Source: Celeribacter baekdonensis (lineage in GTDB: Bacteria > Pseudomonadota > Alphaproteobacteria > Rhodobacterales > Rhodobacteraceae). Taken from it: a stretch of 64,000 nucleotides of DNA. Position 1 is the first letter of the stretch; each line of letters starts with the position of its first letter. The stretch covers positions 2,356,001 to 2,420,000 of the forward strand of contig NZ_CP028475.1 in assembly GCF_003047105.1 (NCBI RefSeq), in the 5' to 3' direction. A program made the position numbers and the translations under genes. The notes beneath the pieces are model-generated. The model did not search any database and had not been told where the DNA came from. It saw only the letters and a list, made by a program, of their open reading frames with translations. Positions 7,966 through 16,118 of the stretch are shown piece by piece.

Positions 7966-8866
7966 CCACGGCTTTTGCCCTGTCTCTGGCCATGATCCTT
8001 GATGCCCTTTTGGGCGAACCAAAATGGCTTTGGGACCGTATGCCCCATCCTGCAGTACTGCTTGGTCGCCTCATTGGCTGGGCGGATCGGCGAATGAACC
8101 ACGGGGAGAGACGCAAAGCCAAAGGCGTGATTTTGCTTCTTTCTTTGGTCGTGGGCAGTGGTTTTTTGGGTCTCATCCTTGACCAAATTCCCTTTGCGGA
8201 TATCATCTTGGGCGCAAGTCTCTTGGCTCATAAGTCCTTGATCGAACATGTCAAAGCTGTGGCGCGAGCGCTTGAATCCTCGCTTGGGAGGGGTCGTGTT
8301 TCGGTGGCAATGATCGTGGGGCGCGACACCACCGACATGGACGCGTCTGCCGTGTCCCGCGCCGCCATCGAATCCGCTGCAGAAAATTTCTCTGACGGTG
8401 TGATCGCCCCGCGTTTTGGTTTTTGCTGCTCGGTCTGCCCGGCATCCTGATGTACAAAGCCGTCAACACCGCCGATAGCATGATCGGCTATCGCACCGAT
8501 CAGCACCGCGATTTTGGCTGGGCCTCTGCCCGGTTTGACGACCTGTTGAACCTGATCCCGGCGCGGCTCACCGCTGTGTTGCTGTTCCCCTGGGGCAAGC
8601 CCTTGTCGCTTTGGCGGAGTATCACCAAAGAGGCGCGCCGCCATCGCTCGCCCAATGCCGGTTGGCCAGAAGCCGCCCTGTCACGTAGTCTGGACGTCGC
8701 CCTGTCCGGCCCGCGCGCCTATCATGGCACGTTGCGCGACTATCCATGGGTCAATCCAGACGGGCGACCCAAAGCTATGCCGCGCGACATCGACATGGCC
8801 TGCGCGCGTCTTTGGGCCGCTTGGGCCGTCGCTCTGGTCTGTATCATCACTCTGTCATTTGCGTAA
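7962..8866 (+). pseudogene. cobD: Adenosylcobinamide-phosphate synthase (CobD/CbiB), frameshifted
   Basis: Integral membrane amide synthase that attaches aminopropanol (phosphate) to adenosylcobyric acid. The first frame runs from ATG 7962 to a stop at 8450 and includes LDALLGEPKWLWDRMPHP and SAAENFSDGVIAP. The family sequence continues in another frame with FLLLGLPGILMYKAVNTADS, then to 8866. The break is at CCCCG (8407-8411); one extra C or G there rebuilds a 301-residue CbiB of normal length. All family motifs are otherwise intact, which favours a sequencing undercall. If real, the strain could not complete the nucleotide-loop arm. Confidence 0.88.
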
Positions 8867-8917
8867 TTTGCGCCTGATCGCTATCGTGGCGCGCAACTCA
8901 ATGTAAAAGGTAAACCC

Positions 8918-10090
8918 ATGCGTTTTCTGAGCCTTGCTCTTGCCCTGACCCTCGCCGCCCCTGCTGTCGCTGACGTGCCCTGTGGCGGATCATTTTCCTC
9001 ATTTGTTGGCAAAATGAAATCCGAAGCCCTGTCTAAAGGCTATGACAAAGCCACGGTGGATCGGTTTTTCGCCTCCGCCCAGCAAACGCAATCGGTGCTC
9101 AAAGCCGACCGCGCCCAAGGGTTTTTCCAAAAACCGTTCATCGACTTTTCCCGCGCTGTGATCAGCCAAAACCGCATCGACAATGGCCGCACATATTCGC
9201 AAAAATACAATGCCACCTTTGACCGCATTGCCCGCGACTACGGCGTCTCGCGCGGCGTGCTTTTGGCCTTTTGGGCGTTGGAAACCGACTTTGGTCAGGT
9301 GCAGGGCGACTTTAACACATTGAATGCGCTGATGACTTTGGGGCACGATTGTCGTCGCCCCGAATTGTTCCAACCACAAATCTTGGCCGCGCTTGAACTT
9401 TACAAACATGGCGATTTCGATCCGACCACGACCAAAGGTGCGTGGGCCGGAGAAATTGGCATGGTGCAAATGTTGCCGAAAGACATCCTGCAAAACGGTG
9501 TGGATGGCGATGGCGATGGCCATGTCCGGCTTAAAACATCCGCACCTGATGCGTTGATGTCAGGTGCGAAAATGCTCAAACATTTGGGATGGCGCGCGAA
9601 TGAGCCGTGGCTGCAAGAGATTGTTGTGCCGGCCGATCTCGATTGGTCCAAAACCGGGCTCAATCACAAAATGACCGTTGCGCAATGGGCAAAGCTCGGC
9701 GTCAAACCGCGCGCGGGATCGTTCGGGCCCTCCTCGCTTAAGGCCTCCGTGCTGTTGCCAATGGGGCGCAAAGGCCCGGCGTTTCTCGCCTATCCAAATT
9801 TCGAGGTCTATTTTGAGTGGAACAAGAGCTTTGTCTATGTGACCACTGCGGCCTATTTCGCCGCCCGCCTCGAAGGCGCACCGGTCTACAATGCCGGATC
9901 TCCTGAGACTGGATTGTCCGATGGGCAGATGAAGCAGTTGCAACAAAAGCTGCAAAGCCGGGGGCATGATGTGGGCGGCGTCGATGGCATTTTAGGCGAA
10001 AAGACACGAGAGGCCGTGCAAATGGAACAACAGCGTCTTGGGATGCCCGCCGATGCTTGGCCGACACCCGCGCTATTGAGCAAGCTCTAA
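8918..10090 (+). CDS. MltB-family lytic murein transglycosylase with peptidoglycan-binding domain
   Basis: Cleaves the MurNAc-GlcNAc bond to form 1,6-anhydroMurNAc ends. The 390-residue product has a signal peptide (residues 1-18), an MltB/SLT_2 catalytic domain with Glu122 in FWALETDFGQ, the GEIGMVQMLP segment, and a C-terminal PG_binding_1 repeat (about 330-390, KLQSRGHDVGGVDGILGEKT). Upstream AAAGG lies before ATG 8918. It is downstream of cobD by 51 bases but functionally unrelated, and convergent with smc. Confidence 0.92.
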   Translation: MRFLSLALALTLAAPAVADVPCGGSFSSFVGKMKSEALSKGYDKATVDRFFASAQQTQSVLKADRAQGFFQKPFIDFSRAVISQNRIDNGRTYSQKYNATFDRIARDYGVSRGVLLAFWALETDFGQVQGDFNTLNALMTLGHDCRRPELFQPQILAALELYKHGDFDPTTTKGAWAGEIGMVQMLPKDILQNGVDGDGDGHVRLKTSAPDALMSGAKMLKHLGWRANEPWLQEIVVPADLDWSKTGLNHKMTVAQWAKLGVKPRAGSFGPSSLKASVLLPMGRKGPAFLAYPNFEVYFEWNKSFVYVTTAAYFAARLEGAPVYNAGSPETGLSDGQMKQLQQKLQSRGHDVGGVDGILGEKTREAVQMEQQRLGMPADAWPTPALLSKL

Positions 10091-10131
10091 TCATCTAAAC
10101 ATCAGAAAATCGGCTTTGGTCGCGAAAAATA

Positions 10132-13100
10132 TCAAGCGACCAAAGCTTCTGCCTTTTTCAAATCCACCGACACAAGCTGACTGACGCCCTGTTCTTGCAT
10201 GGTCACACCAAACAGGCGATCCATCCGCGCCATGGTGACGGCGTGGTGAGTGATAACCAAAAACCGCGTATCGGTGCGCTGGGTCATCTCGTCCAACATA
10301 TCGCAAAACCGCGTGACATTGGCGTCATCCAAAGGCGCGTCGACCTCGTCCAGCACACAAATTGGGGCCGGGTTGGCCATGAACACCGCAAAGATCAGCG
10401 CAAGCGCGGTCAGCGTTTGTTCACCACCAGAGAGCAGAGAGAGCGTAGACAATTTTTTGCCCGGCGGCTGGCACATAATCTCAAGACCGGCCTCCAGCGG
10501 ATCGTCGCTCTCCACCATCATCAACTTGGCCTCGCCGCCGCCAAACAGGTGGGTGAAGAGGGTCGAAAAATTCTCGTTCACCTGTTCAAACGCGGTCAAA
10601 AGACGTTCGCGCCCTTCGCGGTTCAGCGAGGCAATCCCCGCACGCAGGGTCTTGATCGCCTCTTCCAAATCTTGTTTTTCACTCACCAAGGTGTCGTGCT
10701 CTTCGCGCACTTCCAAGGCGTCTTCTTCGGCCCGCAGGTTCACCGCGCCAAGACTTTCGCGCAGGCGTTTGAGACGGTTCACATCGACCTCAATCGCTTC
10801 ATGCGGCGGGATCGTGTCGGGATCAACGTCCAGTTCCTCAAGCAGCGCAACCGGCGTGCTGTCCAACTCTTCGCGGATGCGTTCCACTGCGGCGTCCACC
10901 ATCTCGCGCGCGGCGTCGCGACGCGCCTCGGAGGCCGCGCGGATTTCGCGCGCCTCAGAGGCCACACGTTCCGCATCGCGCTCGGTTGACACCGCCTCGC
11001 GCAGCGCGGTTTCACCGGAAGCAAGCGCATCGGAGGCCTGCTGCCGACGGCTCTCAGCCTCGGCAATTTGTTCCAAAAGCGCTTCGCGTTTCTCAGCGAT
11101 TTCCTCGGGTTGCGCCGATGCCTCAAACAATTCCTCCTCGGAGGTCTCTTTGCGCGCCTGAAGCTCCGCCACCCGTTTACCCGCAGTTTCAAGACGGTGC
11201 CGCCAGCCGGACAACTCCTTGGTCACCTCTTGCGAACGCCGCGTGCGCGCCTCGCCTTCGCGACGAATTTCGTCATGTGACGAACGTTTCGTCATCATGG
11301 TGATCCGTGCCGCTTCGACCGCGAGTTTGACCTCTTCGATATCTGAGCGCGCCGCACTCAAATCCGGCAGTTCCGACACGGTTTTTTCCGCCTCGCGCAG
11401 ACGCACCTCGGCACCGCGCGCATCCTCTTCGTGGCGGGACACGGCCAGCCCGAGGTTTTCAACCTTGCCCTCGGCCAAGGTCCGATCATTTTCGGCCCGC
11501 GACAGTGCGCGCGCCGCCTCGGACAGGGCGCGGTCTGCGGCCCGGCGGGCTTCGCGGGCGGCGTGATCGGCCTCGCTCAACCGCGTCAATTCCGCCTTCA
11601 AATGCTCATGCGCCTGAAGCGCACCTGCTGCTTTGGCCTCAGCCGCCACGAGGTCCTGTTTGAACCCTTCCAACCGATTGAGCTGTTGCAGGCGCAAAGC
11701 CGCCGTTGAGGGCGCATCCTCGGCCCCCGCGCGATAACCATCCCAGCGCCACAGGTCGCCCTCGACCGACACCAACCGTTGCCCCGGCTCCAAATCGGCC
11801 TGAAGACGCGGACCATCTTCGGCGCGGACAAGTCCGATCTGCGACAAGCGCCGCGACAGAACCGCTGGGGCCGAGACATAGTCGCTGAGCGGCTCCACGC
11901 CGTAGGGCAGATCCTGTTCATCCGCATAATCCGGCAAAGTGACCCAACCTGAGGCTTGATAAGCCTCAATCGCGGGTTGGCGCAAATCATCCGACAGTGC
12001 GGCACCAAGTGCCTTTTCATACCCCGAAGTCACGCGGATCAGATCCAGCACCTGCGTGCCCGCAATCTGATCACGATCCAGCATCCGCCCCAAAGCCAGG
12101 ACTTCGGCCTTGAGCGCGCCGACCTCACCCTCCGCCTCAGATCGGGCCGCACGTGCCGAGGATTCGCGGGTCTGCGCTTCGGTCCGCGCCTCATCCGCCT
12201 CAATCAACGCCGCCTCGGTGTATTCCGCCCGCTCGCTGGCCTCGCTCTGTGCCTCTTCCGCCATCGCCAGCGCATCCGCCGAGCGAAACAGCGTCGATTT
12301 CGCGTCCTCAACGGCCGCCTTGGCCCGGTCGGCATCGCCGCGCGCCCGTTCCAAGGTTTTGCGATTGTCCTCGACCAAACGATTCGCCGATTGGTGACGC
12401 GCAGCCAACCGGGCGACATCTTCGGTCATTTCGGTCAGCGTGGTTTCACGATCCGCCAAGATTTGACTGGCCTCGGACGCCTCCGCACTCGATTGTGTCA
12501 AGCGTGGCCCGTGGCCCTCCGAGGCTTTGATCAGCTCCTTTTGTTCCCATTCAAGCCGCGCAATCGTCTCAACTGCGTCGCGGTTGAGTTGCTCCTCGCG
12601 GGCCATGTCGGCGACCAATTGATCAATCCGTCGAGCCAGAGTTTCGATCATATCGCGGGCGCGCTTTTCCTCGTCGGCCAGTTGATCGCGCGATACGGTG
12701 AGACGCTGCAATACCGCGCTGGCGATGGCCTCTTCTTCTCGCAGCGGCGGCAGGGCCGCTTCCTTGGCCTCACGTTGTGTTCCGGCATCACGCGCAAGGC
12801 GTTCGGCCTCAGACGCTTGTTTGAGACGGGTGCGCAACACATCCTCGGCCTCAACACGGGCATGGTCGGCATCCCGCCACCGGCGATAGTACAAAAGCCC
12901 CTCGGCCTGACGCAATTCAATGCCAATCTCACGATAGCGCGCCGCCTGTCGCGCCTGACGCGCCAGGGAAGCCAATTGCGCCGCAAGCTGTTCGATCACA
13001 TCATCGACACGGGCCAAATTGGTCTCCGCACCTTTGAGTTTCAACTCCGCTTCATGGCGACGTTGATAGAGGCCGGAAATCCCCGCCGCCTCCTCAAGGA

Positions 13101-13587
13101 TGCGTCGCCGCGAGGTTGGTTTGGCGTTGATCAATTCGGAGATTTGGCCCTGACGCACCAGCGCCGGAGAATGCGCGCCGGTGGAGGCATCGGCGAACAA
13201 CATCGACACATCGCGCGCCCGCACGTCCTTGGTATTGACCTTATAGGCGGACCCTGCGTCGCGGGTGATCCGGCGGATGATCTCAACCGTGTCGCTGTCA
13301 TTAAATCCGGAGGGGGCCAACCGATCCGAGTTGTCGATCATCAACATGACTTCGGCAAAATTCCGCGCCGGTCGAGAGGCCGCACCGGCAAAGATCACGT
13401 CTTCCATCCCAGCGCCGCGCATTGCCTTGGGACGGGTTTCCCCCATGACCCAGCGCAGCGCCTCAAGCAGGTTGGATTTGCCACAACCGTTCGGTCCGAC
13501 AACACCCGTCAGCCCATCCGCGATCACAAGATCGGTGGGGTCTACAAAACTTTTAAAGCCATTGAGACGCAGGCGGGTGAAACGCAA
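10132..13587 (-). CDS. smc: Chromosome segregation protein SMC
   Basis: A 1151-residue condensin subunit. Residues 31-39 form the Walker A (GPNGCGKSN). Long coiled coils surround a hinge at roughly 480-640. The C-terminal head has the ABC signature LSGGEQTLTALAL and Walker B with CVLDEVDAPLDD. I place the start at TTG 13587 (reads as RFTRLRLNGFKSF), because GAGG sits six bases upstream and homologues begin exactly here. An in-frame alternative at 13695 would add 36 unrelated residues overlapping the DnaA boxes. No scpA or scpB is adjacent. Confidence 0.94.
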   Translation of the reverse strand: MRFTRLRLNGFKSFVDPTDLVIADGLTGVVGPNGCGKSNLLEALRWVMGETRPKAMRGAGMEDVIFAGAASRPARNFAEVMLMIDNSDRLAPSGFNDSDTVEIIRRITRDAGSAYKVNTKDVRARDVSMLFADASTGAHSPALVRQGQISELINAKPTSRRRILEEAAGISGLYQRRHEAELKLKGAETNLARVDDVIEQLAAQLASLARQARQAARYREIGIELRQAEGLLYYRRWRDADHARVEAEDVLRTRLKQASEAERLARDAGTQREAKEAALPPLREEEAIASAVLQRLTVSRDQLADEEKRARDMIETLARRIDQLVADMAREEQLNRDAVETIARLEWEQKELIKASEGHGPRLTQSSAEASEASQILADRETTLTEMTEDVARLAARHQSANRLVEDNRKTLERARGDADRAKAAVEDAKSTLFRSADALAMAEEAQSEASERAEYTEAALIEADEARTEAQTRESSARAARSEAEGEVGALKAEVLALGRMLDRDQIAGTQVLDLIRVTSGYEKALGAALSDDLRQPAIEAYQASGWVTLPDYADEQDLPYGVEPLSDYVSAPAVLSRRLSQIGLVRAEDGPRLQADLEPGQRLVSVEGDLWRWDGYRAGAEDAPSTAALRLQQLNRLEGFKQDLVAAEAKAAGALQAHEHLKAELTRLSEADHAAREARRAADRALSEAARALSRAENDRTLAEGKVENLGLAVSRHEEDARGAEVRLREAEKTVSELPDLSAARSDIEEVKLAVEAARITMMTKRSSHDEIRREGEARTRRSQEVTKELSGWRHRLETAGKRVAELQARKETSEEELFEASAQPEEIAEKREALLEQIAEAESRRQQASDALASGETALREAVSTERDAERVASEAREIRAASEARRDAAREMVDAAVERIREELDSTPVALLEELDVDPDTIPPHEAIEVDVNRLKRLRESLGAVNLRAEEDALEVREEHDTLVSEKQDLEEAIKTLRAGIASLNREGRERLLTAFEQVNENFSTLFTHLFGGGEAKLMMVESDDPLEAGLEIMCQPPGKKLSTLSLLSGGEQTLTALALIFAVFMANPAPICVLDEVDAPLDDANVTRFCDMLDEMTQRTDTRFLVITHHAVTMARMDRLFGVTMQEQGVSQLVSVDLKKAEALVA

Positions 13588-13610
13588 ATGGGGCCTCGAT
13601 GTTGATTCCT

Positions 13611-13695
13611 TTGTGGATAAAACTGTTTGGGACTGCGACGGATGTGTCAACCGGGTGACACCGACATCTGGGCAAAACACCGAAGTTATCCACAA
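13611..13695. promoter_or_regulatory. Pair of perfect DnaA boxes in inverted orientation upstream of smc
   Basis: TTGTGGATAA (13611-13620) and TTATCCACAA (13686-13695) are exact reverse complements, and each contains the consensus DnaA box TTATCCACA. They lie 24 and 99 bases upstream of the smc TTG start, in the smc promoter/leader region. Direct DnaA regulation of smc or DnaA titration is possible. No AT-rich unwinding element or further boxes were noticed, so an origin is unlikely. Confidence 0.7.
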
Positions 13696-13804
13696 AATAT
13701 TGCGATTTAGCGCGCACTCTCTTTGAGCAGGGTCATAGAAAGTCGATGCAAAAGATCAAAGCGCTTGACCCTGCACAAGCCAATGCGCCAAATAGGCGCG
13801 TTAT

Positions 13805-13996
13805 GGTTCCCCATCACGACGCCAAGCGTTTAGGGGAGAAATGGGAATGTGGTGCGCGAGACCCAAATCGGGGCGCAAAACCACAGCCGCCCCCGCGACT
13901 GTAAGCGGTGAGTGCCCGTCGACATGCCACTGGAACACATAGTTCTGGGAAGGTGACGAAGGTGCTTTGACCCGCGAGCCAGGAAACCTGCCGTGA
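13805..13996 (+). promoter_or_regulatory. Cobalamin riboswitch (AdoCbl-type)
   Basis: The core elements are in order: GGTTCCCC (13805-13812), GGGAATGTGGTG (13843-13854), the P6 core GCCCCCGCGACTGTAA (about 13889-13904) and the B12 box GAGCCAGGAAACCTGCC (13976-13992). It sits 49 bases upstream of the cbiM start on the same strand. Riboswitches of this class shut expression off when adenosylcobalamin is abundant, so cbiM and probably cobW and cobN are B12-repressed. The outer boundaries are approximate. The rest of the gap 13588-14044 holds the DnaA boxes and, presumably, two divergent promoters. Confidence 0.95.
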
Positions 13997-14010
13997 CCTC
14001 ATACCAACCC

Positions 14011-14028
14011 GCCGTCGGGGATGACGGC
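14011..14028 (+). promoter_or_regulatory. Expression-platform hairpin beside the cbiM ribosome-binding site
   Basis: GCCGTC-N6-GACGGC is a perfect 6-bp stem located 19 bases after the B12 box and two bases before the AGGAGG Shine-Dalgarno (14031-14036). No U run follows, so control of translation initiation, rather than termination, is the likely output of the riboswitch. Confidence 0.6.
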
Positions 14029-14044
14029 CTAGGAGGACTTGTCG

Positions 14045-14719
14045 ATGCATATCGAACCCGGAATCGTGACTGGTGCAAAAATTGCGCTGTCTTATGCCAC
14101 CGCCGCTGGCGCTGGTCTTTACACTCTCAAACACTCTATCGCTGCTTTGGGCGAAAAAGGCGTGGCCTCTTTTGTGGCCCGTGCAGCCCTGTCGACCGCC
14201 GCGGTGTTTACCTTTTTCCAAGTGCTGCCACATCACGCGGTTGGCGTGTCTGAGGTCCATTTGATCCTCGGCTCCACGCTCTTCTTGCTGTTTGGCGCGG
14301 CCCCTGCCGCACTCGGTTTGATGCTTGGTCTTTTGGCACAGGGTCTGTTTTTTGCCCCCTTCGATCTGCCGCAATACGGCATGAACGTCACCACCCTGCT
14401 TGTACCGCTCTTTGGTATCAAAGCGGTCGCAGATCGCATCATCGCACCGGGCACTGCCTATGCCGATGTCAGTTACAAACAAGCCCTCGCGCTCTCGACC
14501 ACCTATCAGGCTGGGATTGTGGCCTGGGTTGGTTTCTGGGCGCTCTACGGCCAAGGCGTCTCCGCCGCCACGCTGGCGTCTGTCGGCACCTTTGGCGCCG
14601 CCTACATGACCGTCATTTTGATCGAGCCTCTGGTGGATCTGGCCGTTTTGGCAGGAGCGAAAACAATCAAAGGTCTGGGCAACACCGGCCTGGTGTCGCC
14701 GCGCACTTTGGCCGCCTGA
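14045..14719 (+). CDS. cbiM: CbiM-like cobalt transporter substrate-binding membrane component
   Basis: A 224-residue multi-span membrane protein of the energy-coupling-factor CbiM family. It begins MHIEPG, keeping His2, which coordinates Co2+ in characterised CbiM. Hydrophobic helices cover about 10-30, 45-65, 75-110, 120-140 and 160-200. ATG 14045 is chosen for the AGGAGG at spacing 8; an in-frame TTG at 14039 is less likely. CbiN, CbiQ and CbiO are not adjacent, so the ATPase module is elsewhere or it works alone. The riboswitch and cobW/cobN downstream support cobalt import for B12. Confidence 0.85.
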   Translation: MHIEPGIVTGAKIALSYATAAGAGLYTLKHSIAALGEKGVASFVARAALSTAAVFTFFQVLPHHAVGVSEVHLILGSTLFLLFGAAPAALGLMLGLLAQGLFFAPFDLPQYGMNVTTLLVPLFGIKAVADRIIAPGTAYADVSYKQALALSTTYQAGIVAWVGFWALYGQGVSAATLASVGTFGAAYMTVILIEPLVDLAVLAGAKTIKGLGNTGLVSPRTLAA

Positions 14720-14741
14720 GACTGCTCATTTCGGTGATTTC

Positions 14742-14780
14742 ACGCCGGGGCTCGGGACATCCTGTGGCTCCGGCGTTTTC
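14742..14780 (+). terminator. Hairpin with short T run between cbiM and cobW
   Basis: ACGCCGG (14742-14748) pairs with CCGGCGT (14770-14776) across a 21-base loop, followed by TTTTC (about 14776-14780). It may end or attenuate the cbiM transcript before cobW, whose start is only 18 bases further on, so readthrough is probable. Confidence 0.45.
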
Positions 14781-14797
14781 ATAAAGGACATTATAAA

Positions 14798-15862
14798 ATG
14801 GCTGCGAAAATTCCAGCAACGGTTGTGACCGGCTTTCTTGGTGCGGGCAAAACCACCCTCATTCGTCACATGTTGGCCAACGCGGGCGGCAAACGCATCG
14901 CGTTGATTATCAACGAGTTTGGTGATCTGGGCGTCGATGGTGACATCCTCAAAGGCTGCGGCGACGAGACCTGTACCGAGGACGACATCATGGAGCTCTC
15001 GAACGGCTGCATCTGTTGCACGGTCGCGGAGGATTTCATCCCGACAATGCAAAAACTGTTGGAGCGGGACAATAAACCCGACCATATCGTGATTGAAACG
15101 TCGGGCCTCGCGCTGCCGCAACCTTTGGTGCGCGCCTTTAATTGGCCCGAGATTTCGACCAAAGTCACCGTCGATGGTGTAATCACCGTGGTTGATGGCA
15201 AGGCTGTCGATGAGGGCCGGTTCGCCCATAATGTCGCCGCCGTCGATGCCCAACGCAAACTGGACGAAAACCTCGACCACGAAACCCCGCTCTCTGAACT
15301 GTTCGAGGATCAAATCGCCTGTGCCGATATGATCGTGGTGAACAAAGCCGATCTTTTGGGCGAGAATCATGCCGACGCATTGGTTGCCAAACTCAAAGAC
15401 GAGGCACGCGGCGGTGTTCAGGTTGTTCGCGCAAGCATGGGCGTGTTGCCGATTGACGTTCTGTTGGGTCAGGGGATTGGATCAGAAGGCGATATGGACG
15501 CGCGCGGCGAGGTGCATCACCATCACCACGATGACGACCATGACGACGGGGGGCACGACGATCACCACCATCATGATCACGACGAATTTGAAAGCTTTGT
15601 GGTGACACGCGGCGAAATCAAAGACCCAAAGGCCTTTGCCAGCCAAATCGCCGAAGTGATCCGCGCCCACGACATTCTGCGCCTCAAAGGATTCGTGGCG
15701 GTCGAGGGCAAACCAATGCGCCTCACCGTTCAGGCCGTTGGCCCTCGCGTCGATCACTATTTCGACCAACCTTTTGGGGCCGCTGCCCGCGACACTCGAC
15801 TGGTCGTCATTGGCGAAGCGGGCCTTGATCGTCACGCAATCGAGGCCGCGCTGAGCGCCTAA
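14798..15862 (+). CDS. cobW: CobW, G3E-family GTPase metallochaperone
   Basis: A 354-residue COG0523 GTPase thought to deliver Co2+ to the CobNST chelatase. Walker A is GFLGAGKTT (residues 12-20), the metal-binding CxCC is C71-I-C73-C74, and the guanine motif is NKAD (182-185). A His/Asp-rich insert occupies about residues 240-261 ahead of the CobW C-terminal domain (from about 265). It lies between cbiM and cobN, all on the same strand and likely under riboswitch control. COG0523 members also handle zinc, but the context here points to cobalt. Confidence 0.94.
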   Translation: MAAKIPATVVTGFLGAGKTTLIRHMLANAGGKRIALIINEFGDLGVDGDILKGCGDETCTEDDIMELSNGCICCTVAEDFIPTMQKLLERDNKPDHIVIETSGLALPQPLVRAFNWPEISTKVTVDGVITVVDGKAVDEGRFAHNVAAVDAQRKLDENLDHETPLSELFEDQIACADMIVVNKADLLGENHADALVAKLKDEARGGVQVVRASMGVLPIDVLLGQGIGSEGDMDARGEVHHHHHDDDHDDGGHDDHHHHDHDEFESFVVTRGEIKDPKAFASQIAEVIRAHDILRLKGFVAVEGKPMRLTVQAVGPRVDHYFDQPFGAAARDTRLVVIGEAGLDRHAIEAALSA

Positions 15863-15870
15863 ATGAGAAG

Positions 15871-15900
15871 AGAAAAGCGGTTTACGTGTCGCTTTTCTTT
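15871..15900 (+). terminator. Intrinsic terminator after cobW
   Basis: AGAAAAGCG (15871-15879) is a perfect complement of CGCTTTTCT (15890-15898) with a 10-base loop and trailing TT. The T-rich right arm would serve as the U tract. It overlaps the 3' end of the convergent 55-residue gene. If efficient, cobN needs its own promoter. Confidence 0.65.
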
Positions 15901-16049
15901 GCCTCAGCCGCCGCTTTCATCCTGGCCAAAAGTTCCGCCTTGGGCGTCTTTGTCCCATAGGGGTTTTTCGATGTCCCCTTGGCGTTATGTTCATCATGCT
16001 TCGGTGCGTTCTTGCCACGTTTTGGGGCGCCCATTTTACCATAATCCAT
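15882..16049 (-). CDS. Short basic hypothetical protein (55 aa)
   Basis: ATG at 16049 has an AGGAG site about nine bases upstream (CAGGAGACCCCTCA before the start) and opens a 55-codon frame ending TAA at 15882. The product is strongly basic, rich in Lys, Ala and Gly, with segments MGAPKRGKNAPKH and AELLARMKAAAEAKK; the latter is a likely helix. It has no signal peptide. It lies on the opposite strand between cobW and cobN and its codon use looks coding. I recognise the type as a recurring small protein of this bacterial family but know no function. Basic charge hints at nucleic-acid or ribosome contact. Confidence 0.65.
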   Translation of the reverse strand: MDYGKMGAPKRGKNAPKHDEHNAKGTSKNPYGTKTPKAELLARMKAAAEAKKSDT

Positions 16050-16118
16050 TGAGGGGTCTCCTGAGAGTTTCCCCGCTCATGACGCAAGACGCGCGCTAAG
16101 ACAAGGAAAGAGAAAGCG

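Noticed and set aside
11956..13605. Long plus-strand open frame of about 549 codons
   Set aside because: It lies wholly opposite smc, whose conserved ATPase motifs are on the minus strand; the frame is a codon-bias shadow.
13611..13695. Replication origin at the DnaA boxes
   Set aside because: Only two boxes, no adjacent AT-rich unwinding region, and no dnaA, parAB or gidAB nearby.
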